Source: Acidobacteriota bacterium
GTDB lineage: Bacteria; Acidobacteriota; HRBIN11
Direction of reading: 5' to 3'
DNA: 33,085 nucleotides
Assembly: GCA_030550225.1 (NCBI GenBank)
Contig: JAUQPV010000003.1
Span: 1-33,085 of the forward strand
Below are positions 8,698 through 19,257 of the stretch, one piece after another. The notes beneath the pieces are model-generated. The model did no database searches. It was not told the origin of the DNA and was given only the letters and a program-made list of their open reading frames with translations. How positions within the stretch are numbered: position 1 is the stretch's first letter; every line of letters starts with the position of its first letter. Position numbers and translations under genes: made by a program.

Positions 8698-9648
8698 ATG
8701 CGTGTCCGACCCAACCGGTTGAAGAAGGAAGAGTGGGTCCAGTCCTTTCGGCAGGAAGTCCTGCAGTATCCGGCTGTCCTCTTGCTGGCGCCCCAGGGCG
8801 TCTCGGCCCGAGAGGACCTGCAGATCCGGCGTCGCATCAAGGCCTTGCAGGCCCACTATCGGGTCGTCAAGAACCGTCTCGCCCGGCTCGCCTTCCAGGG
8901 GACGCCCTTCGAGAAGCTAAGCGACGCCCTCCGGGGGATGACGGCCGTCGCCTATCATACGGACGGGGTCGCCCTCGCCAAGTTGGTTCGGGACCTCATG
9001 AAGGAATACACGCACCTGGCCTTTAAGGCGGCCGTCGTCGAGGGCCAGCTCTTTACCGACAAGCAACTGGACTTATTGATCAACCTGCCGTCGAAGGAGT
9101 CGGCCCGGGCCCAACTGTTGGGCCTCTTCCAAGGTCCGGCGGCCCGGATGGTCCGGCTTCTGGCGGCTCCGCTTCAGCAATTTTTAGCCGTCTTACATCA
9201 GGCCCAAGCCCAACGGGCTCAAGAGCCTGCACGAGAAGGAGGTGGTCCCATGGCCGAGCTGACGAAGGAGCAGGTCATCGAGTACCTGAGTAGCCTGACC
9301 GTCACCCAGCTCGTCGAACTCGTCAAGGACCTCGAGCAACGGTGGGGTGTCCAGGCGGCGGCCGCCGTGCCGATGGCGGTGCCTGTCGCCGGCGGGGTCC
9401 CCGCCGGGACGACCGAGGAGGAGAAGGTCGTCACATACAACGTCGTTATCAAAGACGCCGGTCAGCAAAAGGTCCAACTCATCAAGGTCCTGCGGGAGAT
9501 CTTCCCGGAGCTGGGCCTGAAGGAAGCGAAGGCCCTGGTCGATGCGGCGCCCAAGACCATCAAGGAGGGCCTTACGCGGGAAGAGGCCGAGGACCTCAAG
9601 AAGAAACTGGAGCAGGCGGGCGCCACGGTCGAGATCACGTCCAAGTAA
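8698..9648 (+). CDS. rplJ-rplL: L10-L7/L12 composite ORF (rplJ and rplL in one uninterrupted frame)
   Basis: L10 domain MRVRPNRLKKEEWVQSFRQEVLQYPAVLLLAPQGVS..., then without stop ...AQEPAREGGGP-MAELTKEQVIEYLSSLTVTQLVELVKDLE (L7/L12). Codons read directly across 9181-9252 contain no stop. Confidence 0.9.
   Translation: MRVRPNRLKKEEWVQSFRQEVLQYPAVLLLAPQGVSAREDLQIRRRIKALQAHYRVVKNRLARLAFQGTPFEKLSDALRGMTAVAYHTDGVALAKLVRDLMKEYTHLAFKAAVVEGQLFTDKQLDLLINLPSKESARAQLLGLFQGPAARMVRLLAAPLQQFLAVLHQAQAQRAQEPAREGGGPMAELTKEQVIEYLSSLTVTQLVELVKDLEQRWGVQAAAAVPMAVPVAGGVPAGTTEEEKVVTYNVVIKDAGQQKVQLIKVLREIFPELGLKEAKALVDAAPKTIKEGLTREEAEDLKKKLEQAGATVEITSK
9250..9648 (+). CDS. rplL: 50S ribosomal protein L7/L12 (probable internal initiation, in frame with L10)
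   Basis: AAGGAGGT Shine-Dalgarno at 9236-9243 followed by ATG at 9250; complete L7/L12 NTD, Ala/Val-rich hinge and CTD. Confidence 0.88.
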   Translation: MAELTKEQVIEYLSSLTVTQLVELVKDLEQRWGVQAAAAVPMAVPVAGGVPAGTTEEEKVVTYNVVIKDAGQQKVQLIKVLREIFPELGLKEAKALVDAAPKTIKEGLTREEAEDLKKKLEQAGATVEITSK

Positions 9649-9696
9649 GGCCGGTTGCCTGCTCCGCCCCTCAATTCCTGTCGGATGGGAGAGGCT

Positions 9697-12600
9697 ATGA
9701 GCCAGTCCGTATTGGAACGATACCGCCGCACGGAAAGCGGGCGTTACTCGTTTGCCCGCATTTCGTCGGACTTGCCGCTCCCCCACCTGATGGAGCTCCA
9801 ACGCCGTTCGTACCAGGAGTTCCTTCAGATGGACCTCCTGCCCGAGGAGCGCCAGGACGTCGGCCTCCAGGCCGTCTTTAAGCAGATCTTCCCCATCGTC
9901 GACTACCGGGGCATCTGCCAGCTCGACTTTGTCGACTACACGGTCGGCGTGTGGGAGTGTCTCTGCGGTCACCTGAAGGGCCTCGAGTACCTCCGGACGA
10001 CCTGTAGCGGCTGTGGGGCCCGGATCCCCGTCAACCCCGAGGAAGGCGACAGCGTCGTGTGCCCCCAGTGCGGCACACTGAACCGGGAAGTCCTCCAGGT
10101 CTGTCCCAAGTGCCAGACGTACGTCCACCTGAAGAATCGCTACACGGACCGGGAGTGTAAGGAGCGGGGCGCGACCTACTCGGCCCCCCTGCGGGTCCGC
10201 TTGCGACTGTCCCTGTTCGAGACGCCCGAGGACCGGGAGGCGGGCCGACCCAAAGAGGTGAAAGAACAGCTCGTTTACTTCGGGGAGATCCCCCTGATGA
10301 CCGAGTTCGGGACCTTCATCATCAACGGGACCGAGCGGGTCATCGTCAGCCAGCTTCACCGGTCACCGGGGGCTTACTTCCGTCAGATCGGCCGGCGGTC
10401 CTACCTGGCCGAGGTCCTTCCCTATTACGGGGCCTGGATCGAGCTGATGTACGACCGTCGGGGCATCCTGCATGCCCGCATCGACCGCCGGAAGAAGGTC
10501 CCGGGAACAGTCCTCTTGAAGGCTTTTGGCCTGGAAAGCAACCAGGCGATCCTCCAGCGCTTCTACCAGATTCATCACGTCCGTCTCCACGAAGAAGCCA
10601 TCGAGGTCGAGCTGACGGACCGGCTGGTCAACGTCCGGGTCCTCCAGGACGTCGTCCATCCGAAAAAGAACACCCACGTGATCGTCCCAGCCATGGAGCG
10701 GTTGACCCGACCCCGCCTGGAAGAGGCCCTGGCGGCCGGTGTCAAGACCGTGATGGCCCGGACCCGACTCCTGTTCCGTCGAGCGTACTTGGCCGAGGAT
10801 GTCGTCGACCCCACGACCGGGGAGGTCCTGGCCACGGTCGCCTCCGAGGTGACCCCGGAGCTGGTCGAAACCCTGATGAAGAAAAAGATCCTCGACCTGG
10901 CCGTCGTGTTCCCGGACCGGGAGCCCATCGGCGACACGCTGATCCTGACGATGGCCAAGGACAAGACCCAGGACCGTAAAGAGGCCCTCCGGGAGATCTT
11001 TAAGAAGCTTCGGCCTGGGGACCAGGCGACGACGGAGACGGCCCGGATCTTCTTCGAGGAACTCTTCTGGAACCCCCGGCGGTACAGCCTGGGCCCCGTC
11101 GGCCGCCTGAAGCTGAACACGAAGCTCGGGATGGACAAGCCCCTAACCCAGACGACCTTGGACCTGGACGATATCTGTCGGATCACGGAATACGCCCTGA
11201 AACTCCAGCGGAACCTCACCCAGGTCGACGACATCGATAGCTTGGCCAACCGGCGGGTCCGGGCCGTCGGCGAGCTCCTGCAAAACCAGCTCCGGGTCGG
11301 CCTGAGTCGGATGGAGCGGTACATCAAGGAGCGGCTGAGCGTCCTGACGGACCTCACCGACGTCATGCCGGGCGACCTGATCAACACCAAGATGGTCATG
11401 GCCTCGGTCCGGGAATTCTTCGCCACGGGCCAGCTTTCCCAGTTTATGGACCAGACGAATCCCCTGGCGGAGATTACCCACAAGCGACGGCTCAGCGCCC
11501 TCGGCCCCGGCGGCCTGAACCGAGAGCGGGCCGGTTTTGAGGTCCGGGACGTTCACCCGACCCACTATGGCCGGGTTTGCCCCATCGAGACGCCGGAAGG
11601 CCCGAACATCGGCCTGATCGTCTCCCTGAGCTGTTATGCCCGGGTCAACGAGTTTGGCTTCATCGAGAGTCCCTACCGGAAGGTCGAGGACGGTCGGGTC
11701 GTCGACTACGTGCGCATCCTCCATCCCGGGGGTTCGCCCTTCGAGAAGGGCCAAATCCTGCCCCGCGAGGAGGTCGACCGGGTCAACCAAGACTTGACAA
11801 AAAAGCGGAAACAGCCGGCCCGGTACGAGATCCACATCTGGTACATGACGGCCTGGGAGGAAGCCCAGTACGTCATCGCCCAAGCGACGGTCCCCTTGGA
11901 CAACCACGGCCGCATCATACCGGACTTTGTCATCGCAAGGCGTGCCGGCGAGATCGCCCTCGTCCCCCGGGAGGAGGTCCAGTTCATCGACGTCTCGCCC
12001 AAGCAGGTCGTCAGCGTCTCGGCGAGCCTGATTCCGTTCCTCGAACATGACGACGCCAACCGGGCTTTGATGGGCTCGAACATGGAGCGGCAGGCCGTAC
12101 CCCTGATGAAGCCTGAGCCGCCCATCGTCTCGACGGGGATGGAGGCCATCACGGCCCGGGACTCGGGCGCCGTCTTGGTCGCCGAGGAGGACGGCATCGT
12201 CGAGGCCGTCGACGCCACCCGGATCGTCGTGCGCTCCCGCCGGTCCCCAGGGGAGGACCGGGTCCGCATTTACAAGCTCCGAAAGTTGGAGCGCTCGAAC
12301 CAGGGGACGTGCATCACCCAACGGCCCATCGTCCGCCCGGGTCAAGAGATCCGCAAGGGCCAGGTCATCGCCGACGGTCCGGCGACGGCCGAGGGCGAGC
12401 TGGCGTTGGGTCGGAACGTCTTGGTCGCTTACATGCCCTGGCACGGCTACAACTTCGAGGACGCCATCGTCATCAGCGAGCGCCTCGTCGAGGAAGACGC
12501 CTATACGTCGATTCACATCGAGGAGTTCGAGGTCCAAGTCCGGGAGACCAAGATCGGCGAGGAACAACTGACCCGGGATGTCCCGAAGGCGACGCCGGAC

Positions 12601-13977
12601 CAGCTCCGGCACCTGGACGACACGGGGATCGCCGTCATCGGTTCGTACGTCAAGCCGGGCGATATCCTCGTCGGTAAGGTGACGCCCCAGCCGGAGACGG
12701 TCCAGACGCCGGAGGAGCGCCTCATCGCCGTCATCTTCGGCGAGAAGGGGAAGTCCTTCACCGACTCGTCCCTGCGGGTCCCGCCCGGCGTCGAGGGCGT
12801 CGTCGTGGACGTCAAGATCTTCGCCCGCCGGGGCGTCGAAAAAGACCCCACGATGCGGGAACTCGAACGGATCGAGAAGGAGAAGATCCAACGGGACCAG
12901 GAAGACCAGGTCCGCATCCTGCGGGAAAACGTGAAGCTTCAGTTGGCGACCCAGCTCGCCGGGGCTGAGCTCCGGGAGGCCCTGCGGGACATCCACGGCC
13001 GAGAGATCTTCCCGAAGGGTCACGTCCTGCGAGCCGAGGACATCGAGGGCCTGGAATTCTTAGACCTGGAGAATCTCAAGCTCCGGCAAGCGGCGGCCCA
13101 GAAGACCCTCCGGGACGTCCTCAAGCGGTACCACCAGCGACTGAAGGTCCTTCGGAGCATTTACGAGGAACGGCTGAAGCGCCTCGAACAGGGCGACGAG
13201 CTCCCGCCCGGTGTCCTCAAGGTCGTCAAGGTCTACGTAGCCATGAAGCGGCGTCTGCAGGTCGGTGACAAGATGGCCGGCCGGCACGGTAACAAGGGCG
13301 TCGTCGCCATCATCCTCCCCAGGGAAGACATGCCGTTCTTGCCGGACGGGACACCGGTCGACATCGTCCTGAACCCCTTGGGCGTACCGTCCCGGATGAA
13401 CATCGGCCAACTCCTGGAGGCGAATCTGGGCTGGGCCGCTCATGTGCTCGGCGTGCGCTTCGAGTCGCCCGTCTTTGACGGCGCTCGGGAAGAGGACATC
13501 CGGGCCCTTCTGAAGGCGGCCGGCCTGCCCGAAGACGGCAAGACGATCCTCTACGACGGACGGACGGGTGAGCCTTTCGAACAGCGGGTCACGGTCGGCT
13601 ATGCCTACATGATGAAGCTGGTCCATATGGCCGAGGATAAGATCCACGCCCGGGCCACGGGTCCCTACTCGCTGATCACCCAACAGCCTCTGGGCGGTAA
13701 GGCCCGCTTTGGCGGCCAGCGCCTCGGCGAGATGGAGGTCTGGGCCCTGGAGGCTTACGGCGCCGCTTACGCCCTCCAGGAGATGCTGACCGTCAAGTCT
13801 GACGACATCGACGGCCGTCTGCGACTGTTCCAGAGCATCCTTCGGGGTCACCCCCGGATCGAGCCGACGATCCCCGAGTCCTTCCGGGTCCTGATGAAGG
13901 AACTGCAGAGCTTGGCGCTGGACGTCGAGCTCATCTACCAGACACCGTCCGAGGAGGTCCGGGAGGCGGCCTCGTAA
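9697..13977 (+). CDS. rpoB: DNA-directed RNA polymerase subunit beta
   Basis: [76 protein letters not shown]. Start at [13 protein letters not shown]. Confidence 0.98.
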   Translation: MSQSVLERYRRTESGRYSFARISSDLPLPHLMELQRRSYQEFLQMDLLPEERQDVGLQAVFKQIFPIVDYRGICQLDFVDYTVGVWECLCGHLKGLEYLRTTCSGCGARIPVNPEEGDSVVCPQCGTLNREVLQVCPKCQTYVHLKNRYTDRECKERGATYSAPLRVRLRLSLFETPEDREAGRPKEVKEQLVYFGEIPLMTEFGTFIINGTERVIVSQLHRSPGAYFRQIGRRSYLAEVLPYYGAWIELMYDRRGILHARIDRRKKVPGTVLLKAFGLESNQAILQRFYQIHHVRLHEEAIEVELTDRLVNVRVLQDVVHPKKNTHVIVPAMERLTRPRLEEALAAGVKTVMARTRLLFRRAYLAEDVVDPTTGEVLATVASEVTPELVETLMKKKILDLAVVFPDREPIGDTLILTMAKDKTQDRKEALREIFKKLRPGDQATTETARIFFEELFWNPRRYSLGPVGRLKLNTKLGMDKPLTQTTLDLDDICRITEYALKLQRNLTQVDDIDSLANRRVRAVGELLQNQLRVGLSRMERYIKERLSVLTDLTDVMPGDLINTKMVMASVREFFATGQLSQFMDQTNPLAEITHKRRLSALGPGGLNRERAGFEVRDVHPTHYGRVCPIETPEGPNIGLIVSLSCYARVNEFGFIESPYRKVEDGRVVDYVRILHPGGSPFEKGQILPREEVDRVNQDLTKKRKQPARYEIHIWYMTAWEEAQYVIAQATVPLDNHGRIIPDFVIARRAGEIALVPREEVQFIDVSPKQVVSVSASLIPFLEHDDANRALMGSNMERQAVPLMKPEPPIVSTGMEAITARDSGAVLVAEEDGIVEAVDATRIVVRSRRSPGEDRVRIYKLRKLERSNQGTCITQRPIVRPGQEIRKGQVIADGPATAEGELALGRNVLVAYMPWHGYNFEDAIVISERLVEEDAYTSIHIEEFEVQVRETKIGEEQLTRDVPKATPDQLRHLDDTGIAVIGSYVKPGDILVGKVTPQPETVQTPEERLIAVIFGEKGKSFTDSSLRVPPGVEGVVVDVKIFARRGVEKDPTMRELERIEKEKIQRDQEDQVRILRENVKLQLATQLAGAELREALRDIHGREIFPKGHVLRAEDIEGLEFLDLENLKLRQAAAQKTLRDVLKRYHQRLKVLRSIYEERLKRLEQGDELPPGVLKVVKVYVAMKRRLQVGDKMAGRHGNKGVVAIILPREDMPFLPDGTPVDIVLNPLGVPSRMNIGQLLEANLGWAAHVLGVRFESPVFDGAREEDIRALLKAAGLPEDGKTILYDGRTGEPFEQRVTVGYAYMMKLVHMAEDKIHARATGPYSLITQQPLGGKARFGGQRLGEMEVWALEAYGAAYALQEMLTVKSDDIDGRLRLFQSILRGHPRIEPTIPESFRVLMKELQSLALDVELIYQTPSEEVREAAS

Positions 13978-14016
13978 AGGAAGGTCCCAGGCACCGGACA
14001 CCCGGGACCCTTCCTT
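13977..14016 (+). repeat. Hairpin right after rpoB stop (AAGGAAGGTCCC / GGGACCCTTCCTT)
   Basis: Arms complementary with a single bulge, 15-nt loop; no downstream T-tract. Confidence 0.7.
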
Positions 14017-14026
14017 ATGCCCCGCG

Positions 14027-14074
14027 GCCGAATGGCCGAACGGCCCGACTGCCGAATTCCCGAATTGCCCGACT
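14027..14074. repeat. Octamer array before rpoC: GCCGAATG|GCCGAACG|GCCCGACT|GCCGAATT|CCCGAATT|GCCCGACT
   Basis: Six contiguous 8-nt units abutting the rpoC Shine-Dalgarno (GGAGG). Confidence 0.88.
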
Positions 14075-14086
14075 GGAGGCATTGCC

Positions 14087-17000
14087 TTGGTGGCCACCAT
14101 CTTTCCACAGCCCGCCCAACGGCGGAAAAGGGAACGGAACATCAACGACATCGTGGCCATTCGCATCGGGTTGGCTTCCCCGGAGAAGATCCGTTCGTGG
14201 TCTTACGGGGAAGTCAAGAAACCCGAGACCATCAACTATCGGACCTTCAAGCCGGAACGGGATGGCCTGTTCTGTGCCCGGATCTTCGGGCCCGTCAGCG
14301 ACTACGAATGTCTGTGCGGCCGATACCGCAAGCTGAAGTATAAGGGTGTCGTCTGCGAGAAGTGCGGTGTCGAGGTCACGGAAAAACGCGTCCGCCGGGA
14401 GCGGATGGGCCATATCGAGCTGGCGGCGCCCGTCGCTCACATCTGGTACGTCCGGAACGTCCCGAGCCGGATGGGCCTCCTGTTGGGGCTGACGGCCCGG
14501 GAGCTCGAACGGGTCATCTACTATGAGTCGTACATCGTCGTCGACCCCGGCGACACAGACCTCCCATTCTGTCAGATCTTGACCCAGGAAGAGTACCGGG
14601 ACCTTCGCAAGCAGTACGGCCACCGATTCGTCGCCAAGATGGGCGCCGAGGGCATCCGGGAGGTCTTGCGGAAGATCGACTTAGCGACCTTGGCCCAGGA
14701 ACTGCGTCAGGAGATGAAGACGTCGCCGTCCCGTCAGCGGAAGATCCGGGCGGCCAAGCGCCTCCGGGTCGTCGAGGCCTTCCTCCGCTCTGGCCAGAAG
14801 CCCGAGTGGATGATCCTGGACGTCATCCCCGTCCTTCCGCCGGAACTGCGGCCCCTCGTACCCCTGGAGGGCGGCCGATTTGCCACCTCAGACCTGAACG
14901 ACCTGTACCGGCGGGTCATCAACCGGAACAACCGCCTCAAGAAACTTTTGGAACTCCATGCCCCCGAAGTCATCATCCGAAATGAAAAGCGGATGCTCCA
15001 GGAGGCCGTCGATGCCCTCCTGGACAACGGCCGGCGGTCTCGCGTCATGAAGGGGGCCCAGCGGCGACCCCTGAAGTCCCTCAGCGATAATCTCAAGGGC
15101 AAGCATGGCCGCTTCCGGCAGAACCTCCTGGGGAAGCGGGTCGACTTCTCGGGTCGAGCCGTCATCGTCGTCGGCCCCGAGCTGAGGTTGTGGCAGTGCG
15201 CCCTCCCCAAGAAGATGGCCCTCGAGCTGTTCAAGCCCTTCGTATACCACCAGCTTGAGAAGATGGGCATCACGGACCTCGTCCGCCGGGCGAAGGAACT
15301 GGTCGCCCGAGAAGACCCCCAGGTGTGGGACGCCCTCGAACAGGTCGTTAAGGACCATCCGGTCCTCCTGAACCGGGCCCCGACCCTGCACCGTTTGAGC
15401 ATCCAGGCCTTCCAGCCCGTCCTGATCGACGAGAAGGCCATCCGGATCCATCCCCTCGTCTGCACGGCCTACAACGCCGACTTCGACGGGGACCAGATGG
15501 GTGTCCACGTCCCTATCTCCCCGGAGGCCCAGCTCGAGGCCTCGACCCTCATGCTGGCCGTCAACAACATCCTGTCGCCGGCCAACGGCAAGCCCCTGGC
15601 GTCGCCGACTCAGGACATGGTCCTGGGGATCTATTACCTGACGGTCCGAAAGCCGACGGGTGACGGGGCGGCTTCCGAGCGGACGCCCTACTTCGGGACG
15701 GCCGACGAAGTCTTGATGGCCTATCAGTTAGGTCACGTCCAGACGCATACGCCTATCCGGTTCCGCTTCTCGGGCCTCCTCATCGACACCGAGTCGCAGG
15801 GGAATACGCAAGACATCCTGTACGCCGCCAAGGAGGAGGTCCGCAACCGGTGGATCGACACGACCGTCGGCCGGGTCCTCTTCCATGCGGCCCTACCGCC
15901 CCACATGCCCTTCGTCAACGGCGTCCTGAAAAAGAAGGGCGTGGCCTCCTTCGTCCACTTCGTGTATCTCAAGTACGGGATGCGGAAGACCGTCGAACTC
16001 CTGGACGCTTTGAAGGACGTGGGCTTCCGGTTTGCGACCCAGGCGGGCATCTCGATGGGCGTCTTCGACGACCTGGTCATCCCTAAGGACAAATGGGAGA
16101 TCATCGAAAAGGCCCGGAAGGAGGTCCGCCGCATCGAAGAACGCTACCGTCGGGGCGAGATGACCGCCCGAGAGAAATACAACCACGTCGTCGCCATCTG
16201 GTCCCGGGTCACCGAGGACGTCATGCAAGAGATGATCCGGGAGATGCGGGACCAGGCCATCGAACGGGGCGAGCTGAACCCCGTGTACGTCATGGTCGAC
16301 TCGGGCGCCCGGGGTTCGGACGTCCAGATCCGCCAGCTGGCCGGGATGCGGGGCCTGATGGCGAAGCCCTCCGGGGAAATCATCGAGACGCCGATCACGT
16401 CCAACTTCCGGGAAGGCCTGTCGGTCCTCGAGTACTTCATTTCGACCCACGGGGCCCGCAAGGGCCTGGCCGATACGGCCCTCAAGACGGCCGACGCCGG
16501 GTACCTGACCCGTCGGCTGGTCGACGTGGCCCAGGACGTCTACGTCACCGAGTACGATTGCGGCACGATGGAGGGGATTTACATCGAACCCCTCATCGAG
16601 GACGGTGAGATCGTCGAACCCCTGCGGGAACGCGTCGTGGGCCGCATCGCCGCTGAGGCCATCCGGGACCCCCTGACGGGCGAGATCATCGTCGGGGCCA
16701 ACGAGATGATCGACGAGGAGAAGGCCTTCCTCCTGGAAGAGGCGGGCATCGACCGGGTCAAGATCCGGTCCGTCCTGACCTGCCAGAGCCGGCGGGGCGT
16801 CTGCGTCTTGTGCTTCGGCCGGGACCTGGCGACAGGCCGACTCGTCCAGATCGGGACCCCCGTCGGGATCATCGCCGCCCAGTCCATCGGCGAGCCGGGG
16901 ACCCAGCTCACGATGCGGACGTTCCACTATGGCGGCACGGCCGGCCGGATCGGGGAGGTCTCCCAGCACCGATCCAAACACGGGGGCATCGTGCAATTCC

Positions 17001-18304
17001 GGGGCCTCCAGACGATTCGGAATAAGGCGGGCCACCAGATCGCCGTGAACCGCAAGGGTCAGGTCGTCATCATCGACCCCGACGGCCGGGAACGGGAGCG
17101 CTATACGGTCGTCTACGGCGCCCGGGTCCTGGTCGAAAACGGCCAGTTCGTCGAGCCCGACACGCCCCTTGTCGAGTGGGACCCCTACTCGTCGGTCATC
17201 CTGTGCGAGCACGAGGGAACCGTCCGGTACCACGACATCCGGGTCGGTGAGACCGTCCAGGAAGAGATCGATGAGGTTACCAAGAATCGAGACCTGGTCG
17301 TCGTCGACTTCGCCGTCGGCAAGGTCGTCCTGAAGCCTTCCATCGAGATCGTGGACAAGGCTGGCGAGGTCATCGCCACCTACCTCTTGCCGACAGGCGC
17401 CCGTCTGGTCGTCCAAGAGGACCAGAAGGTTTACCCGGGTGACGTCCTGGCCAAGATCCCCCGGGAGACGACTAAGACGAAAGACATCACGGGCGGTCTG
17501 CCGCGGGTCGAAGCCCTCTTCGAGGCCCGGAAGCCGGCCGAACCGGCCGTCATCGCCGAGATCGACGGCATCGTCCGCTTCATGGGCATCAACGAGAAGG
17601 GCCAGCGGATCATCCGCATCGAGGGCGAGGGCGGTGTCGAGAAGGAGTACATCCTCCCACGAGGCGCTCACGTCATCGTCCGGGACGGCGAAGCCGTGCA
17701 GGCCGGCGAGCCCCTTATGGAGGGACCCGTGAATCCGACGGACATCCTGCGGGTCTTGGGCGTGCGGGAGCTCGAAAAGTACCTCCTGAACGAGATCCAA
17801 CGGGTGTACCGCTCCCAGGGCGTCAGCATCGACGACAAGTATATCGAGGTCATCATCCGCCAGATGACCCGGTGGTTCCGCATCGAGGACGTCGGCGATA
17901 CCGACTTTCTGTACCGGGAGATCGTCGATAAGTTCCGCTTCATGGACAAGAACGCCGAGGTCGCCGCCCGGGGCGGTAAGCCGGCGACGGGCACGCCCGT
18001 CCTGCTTGGTATCACGCGAGCGGCCCTCAGCACCGATAGCTGGATTTCGGCGGCGTCCTTCCAGGAAACGACCCGAGTCCTCACGGAGGCGGCCATCCGT
18101 GGGAGCACCGACTACCTGTACGGCCTGAAGGAGAACGTCATCGTCGGGCGCTTGGTCCCCTGCGGGACGGGCAGTCCCTACTACCGACAGGTCCGTATCG
18201 AAAAGGACACGACCATCGAGGAGCGCATCGTCCCGGCCGCCTACGAGGAGCCAGCCGAGCTGGCGACCCCGCCGAGCGTTTCCGTCTCCGAAGAAACGGC
18301 CTAA
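14087..18304 (+). CDS. rpoC: DNA-directed RNA polymerase subunit beta'
   Basis: N-terminal zinc ribbon [22 protein letters not shown], catalytic [29 protein letters not shown](14087) or GTG(14090) start after GGAGG. Confidence 0.98.
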   Translation: MVATIFPQPAQRRKRERNINDIVAIRIGLASPEKIRSWSYGEVKKPETINYRTFKPERDGLFCARIFGPVSDYECLCGRYRKLKYKGVVCEKCGVEVTEKRVRRERMGHIELAAPVAHIWYVRNVPSRMGLLLGLTARELERVIYYESYIVVDPGDTDLPFCQILTQEEYRDLRKQYGHRFVAKMGAEGIREVLRKIDLATLAQELRQEMKTSPSRQRKIRAAKRLRVVEAFLRSGQKPEWMILDVIPVLPPELRPLVPLEGGRFATSDLNDLYRRVINRNNRLKKLLELHAPEVIIRNEKRMLQEAVDALLDNGRRSRVMKGAQRRPLKSLSDNLKGKHGRFRQNLLGKRVDFSGRAVIVVGPELRLWQCALPKKMALELFKPFVYHQLEKMGITDLVRRAKELVAREDPQVWDALEQVVKDHPVLLNRAPTLHRLSIQAFQPVLIDEKAIRIHPLVCTAYNADFDGDQMGVHVPISPEAQLEASTLMLAVNNILSPANGKPLASPTQDMVLGIYYLTVRKPTGDGAASERTPYFGTADEVLMAYQLGHVQTHTPIRFRFSGLLIDTESQGNTQDILYAAKEEVRNRWIDTTVGRVLFHAALPPHMPFVNGVLKKKGVASFVHFVYLKYGMRKTVELLDALKDVGFRFATQAGISMGVFDDLVIPKDKWEIIEKARKEVRRIEERYRRGEMTAREKYNHVVAIWSRVTEDVMQEMIREMRDQAIERGELNPVYVMVDSGARGSDVQIRQLAGMRGLMAKPSGEIIETPITSNFREGLSVLEYFISTHGARKGLADTALKTADAGYLTRRLVDVAQDVYVTEYDCGTMEGIYIEPLIEDGEIVEPLRERVVGRIAAEAIRDPLTGEIIVGANEMIDEEKAFLLEEAGIDRVKIRSVLTCQSRRGVCVLCFGRDLATGRLVQIGTPVGIIAAQSIGEPGTQLTMRTFHYGGTAGRIGEVSQHRSKHGGIVQFRGLQTIRNKAGHQIAVNRKGQVVIIDPDGRERERYTVVYGARVLVENGQFVEPDTPLVEWDPYSSVILCEHEGTVRYHDIRVGETVQEEIDEVTKNRDLVVVDFAVGKVVLKPSIEIVDKAGEVIATYLLPTGARLVVQEDQKVYPGDVLAKIPRETTKTKDITGGLPRVEALFEARKPAEPAVIAEIDGIVRFMGINEKGQRIIRIEGEGGVEKEYILPRGAHVIVRDGEAVQAGEPLMEGPVNPTDILRVLGVRELEKYLLNEIQRVYRSQGVSIDDKYIEVIIRQMTRWFRIEDVGDTDFLYREIVDKFRFMDKNAEVAARGGKPATGTPVLLGITRAALSTDSWISAASFQETTRVLTEAAIRGSTDYLYGLKENVIVGRLVPCGTGSPYYRQVRIEKDTTIEERIVPAAYEEPAELATPPSVSVSEETA

Positions 18305-18318
18305 CAGCCCCATCTATT

Positions 18319-18349
18319 CCCGGCGGCCGGATTCGCTTCGGCCGCCGGG
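18319..18349 (+). terminator. rpoBC operon terminator-like hairpin
   Basis: CCCGGCGGCCG-GATTCGCTT-CGGCCGCCGGG perfect 11-bp stem 15 nt after rpoC stop; lacks a U-tract. Confidence 0.7.
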
Positions 18350-18454
18350 GCGTCCCTCCCTACCCTCCCCCGCCTGTCCCGACGCGGCGTAAGCCGTTCC
18401 GTAGGACGGTCCCTGACACAAGCCTGAGCGGTGGAATCAGATCAAGACCGAAAG

Positions 18455-19090
18455 CTACGGGGAACACATGCGGCGCATCCGGTCGGCGTCCATCGCATAC
18501 AGGAAACCCTCGGACAGCGGGGCCTCGGCCAAGGCCGTCGCCATCTCTTGGAACGCCGCCGCGCAGTCGCCCCGCAGGTACTCGACCCAGGCGGCCGTGT
18601 GGTGGTATCGGAAACCCTCAGGCCCCCCCAGGGCGATGGCCCGGCGGACCCAGGCGGCCGCCAGGGACTGTCGTTTTCCACTCCGCAGGGCCGACCAAGC
18701 CAGGTTGTTCAAGCAGTCGGCGCATGTCCCGTCCAGGCGGACGGCCCGGGCGTAAGCCCGGAAGGCGTCAGACCACCGACCCTGACGGGCGTAGAGAAAT
18801 CCGAGATTCATGTAAGGGACGGCCCATCCAGGCGCCTTCCGACGGGCCCGTCGGAGGGCCCGTTCAGCGGCCTTCCATGCGCCCTCTTCCATGTAACGAA
18901 GGGCCAGGTCGTTGTGGGCCTCGGCGGGCAGGGGGTCGTGCAAGACGATGACGTGAGGGGCACAGCCGGCCAGACCGAGGCTCAGGACACCGAGTACGAC
19001 CCACACGAATGGCGAATTGCGGATGGCGAATCTTCCGATAGCGCATACTTGGAAATGACACCAGAGCCGTTCGGTTCGGGAAAATGGCAT
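18455..19090 (-). CDS. TPR-repeat lipoprotein (start uncertain)
   Basis: VVLGVLSLGLAGC lipobox then TPR-like helices (AHNDLALRYMEEGAWKAAERALRRARRKAPGWAVPYMNLGFLYARQGRWSDAFRAYARAVRLD). Confidence 0.7.
   Translation of the reverse strand: MPFSRTERLWCHFQVCAIGRFAIRNSPFVWVVLGVLSLGLAGCAPHVIVLHDPLPAEAHNDLALRYMEEGAWKAAERALRRARRKAPGWAVPYMNLGFLYARQGRWSDAFRAYARAVRLDGTCADCLNNLAWSALRSGKRQSLAAAWVRRAIALGGPEGFRYHHTAAWVEYLRGDCAAAFQEMATALAEAPLSEGFLYAMDADRMRRMCSP
19007..19034. repeat. Heptamer array GAATGGC|GAATTGC|GGATGGC|GAATCTT
   Basis: Four 7-nt units at or near the TPR gene start. Confidence 0.7.
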
Positions 19091-19165
19091 CGGGACAGCC
19101 TTTCCCATGAGCCGGGAGGTGCGGTTTTCCAAGAAGGTCCCGGGTCCCAGGTGCCGGGTCCCGGC
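19060..19165 (+). repeat. Dispersed intergenic repeat, copy A
   Basis: CCGTTCGGTTCGGGAAAATGGCATCGGGACAGCCTTTCC...GGTCCCGGGTCCCAGGTGCCGGGTCCC aligns collinearly with 31241-31345. Confidence 0.7.
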
Positions 19166-19192
19166 GGGGCCACGGCTTTTCCCGCTCCCCGG

Positions 19193-19253
19193 CCAAACGG
19201 CCCGACTGCCGAACTCCCGAATTCCCAATTCGCATTTCGCAATTCGCAATCTG
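19193..19253. repeat. Compound array: 8-nt units (CCCGACTG|CCGAACTC|CCGAATTC|...) switching to 7-nt units (CAATTCG|CATTTCG|CAATTCG|CAATCTG)
   Basis: Direct reading; immediately 3' of the response regulator gene. Confidence 0.85.
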
Positions 19254-19257
19254 TATT

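Noticed and set aside
9193-10359. 388-aa minus-strand ORF opposite rplL/rpoB
   Set aside because: Antisense to certain coding sequence; no domain signature.
11407-11560. Possible rifampicin-resistance changes in RpoB
   Set aside because: The cluster I region reads [29 protein letters not shown], with the key D, H and S positions unchanged.
11143-13023. 626-aa minus-strand ORF antisense to rpoB
   Set aside because: Same codon-bias artefact; the plus strand encodes unambiguous RpoB motifs.
15893-18313. 806-aa minus-strand ORF antisense to rpoC
   Set aside because: Shadow of the highly biased GC-rich rpoC codon usage; the translation is D/L/G/R/V-rich low-complexity text with no recognisable domain.
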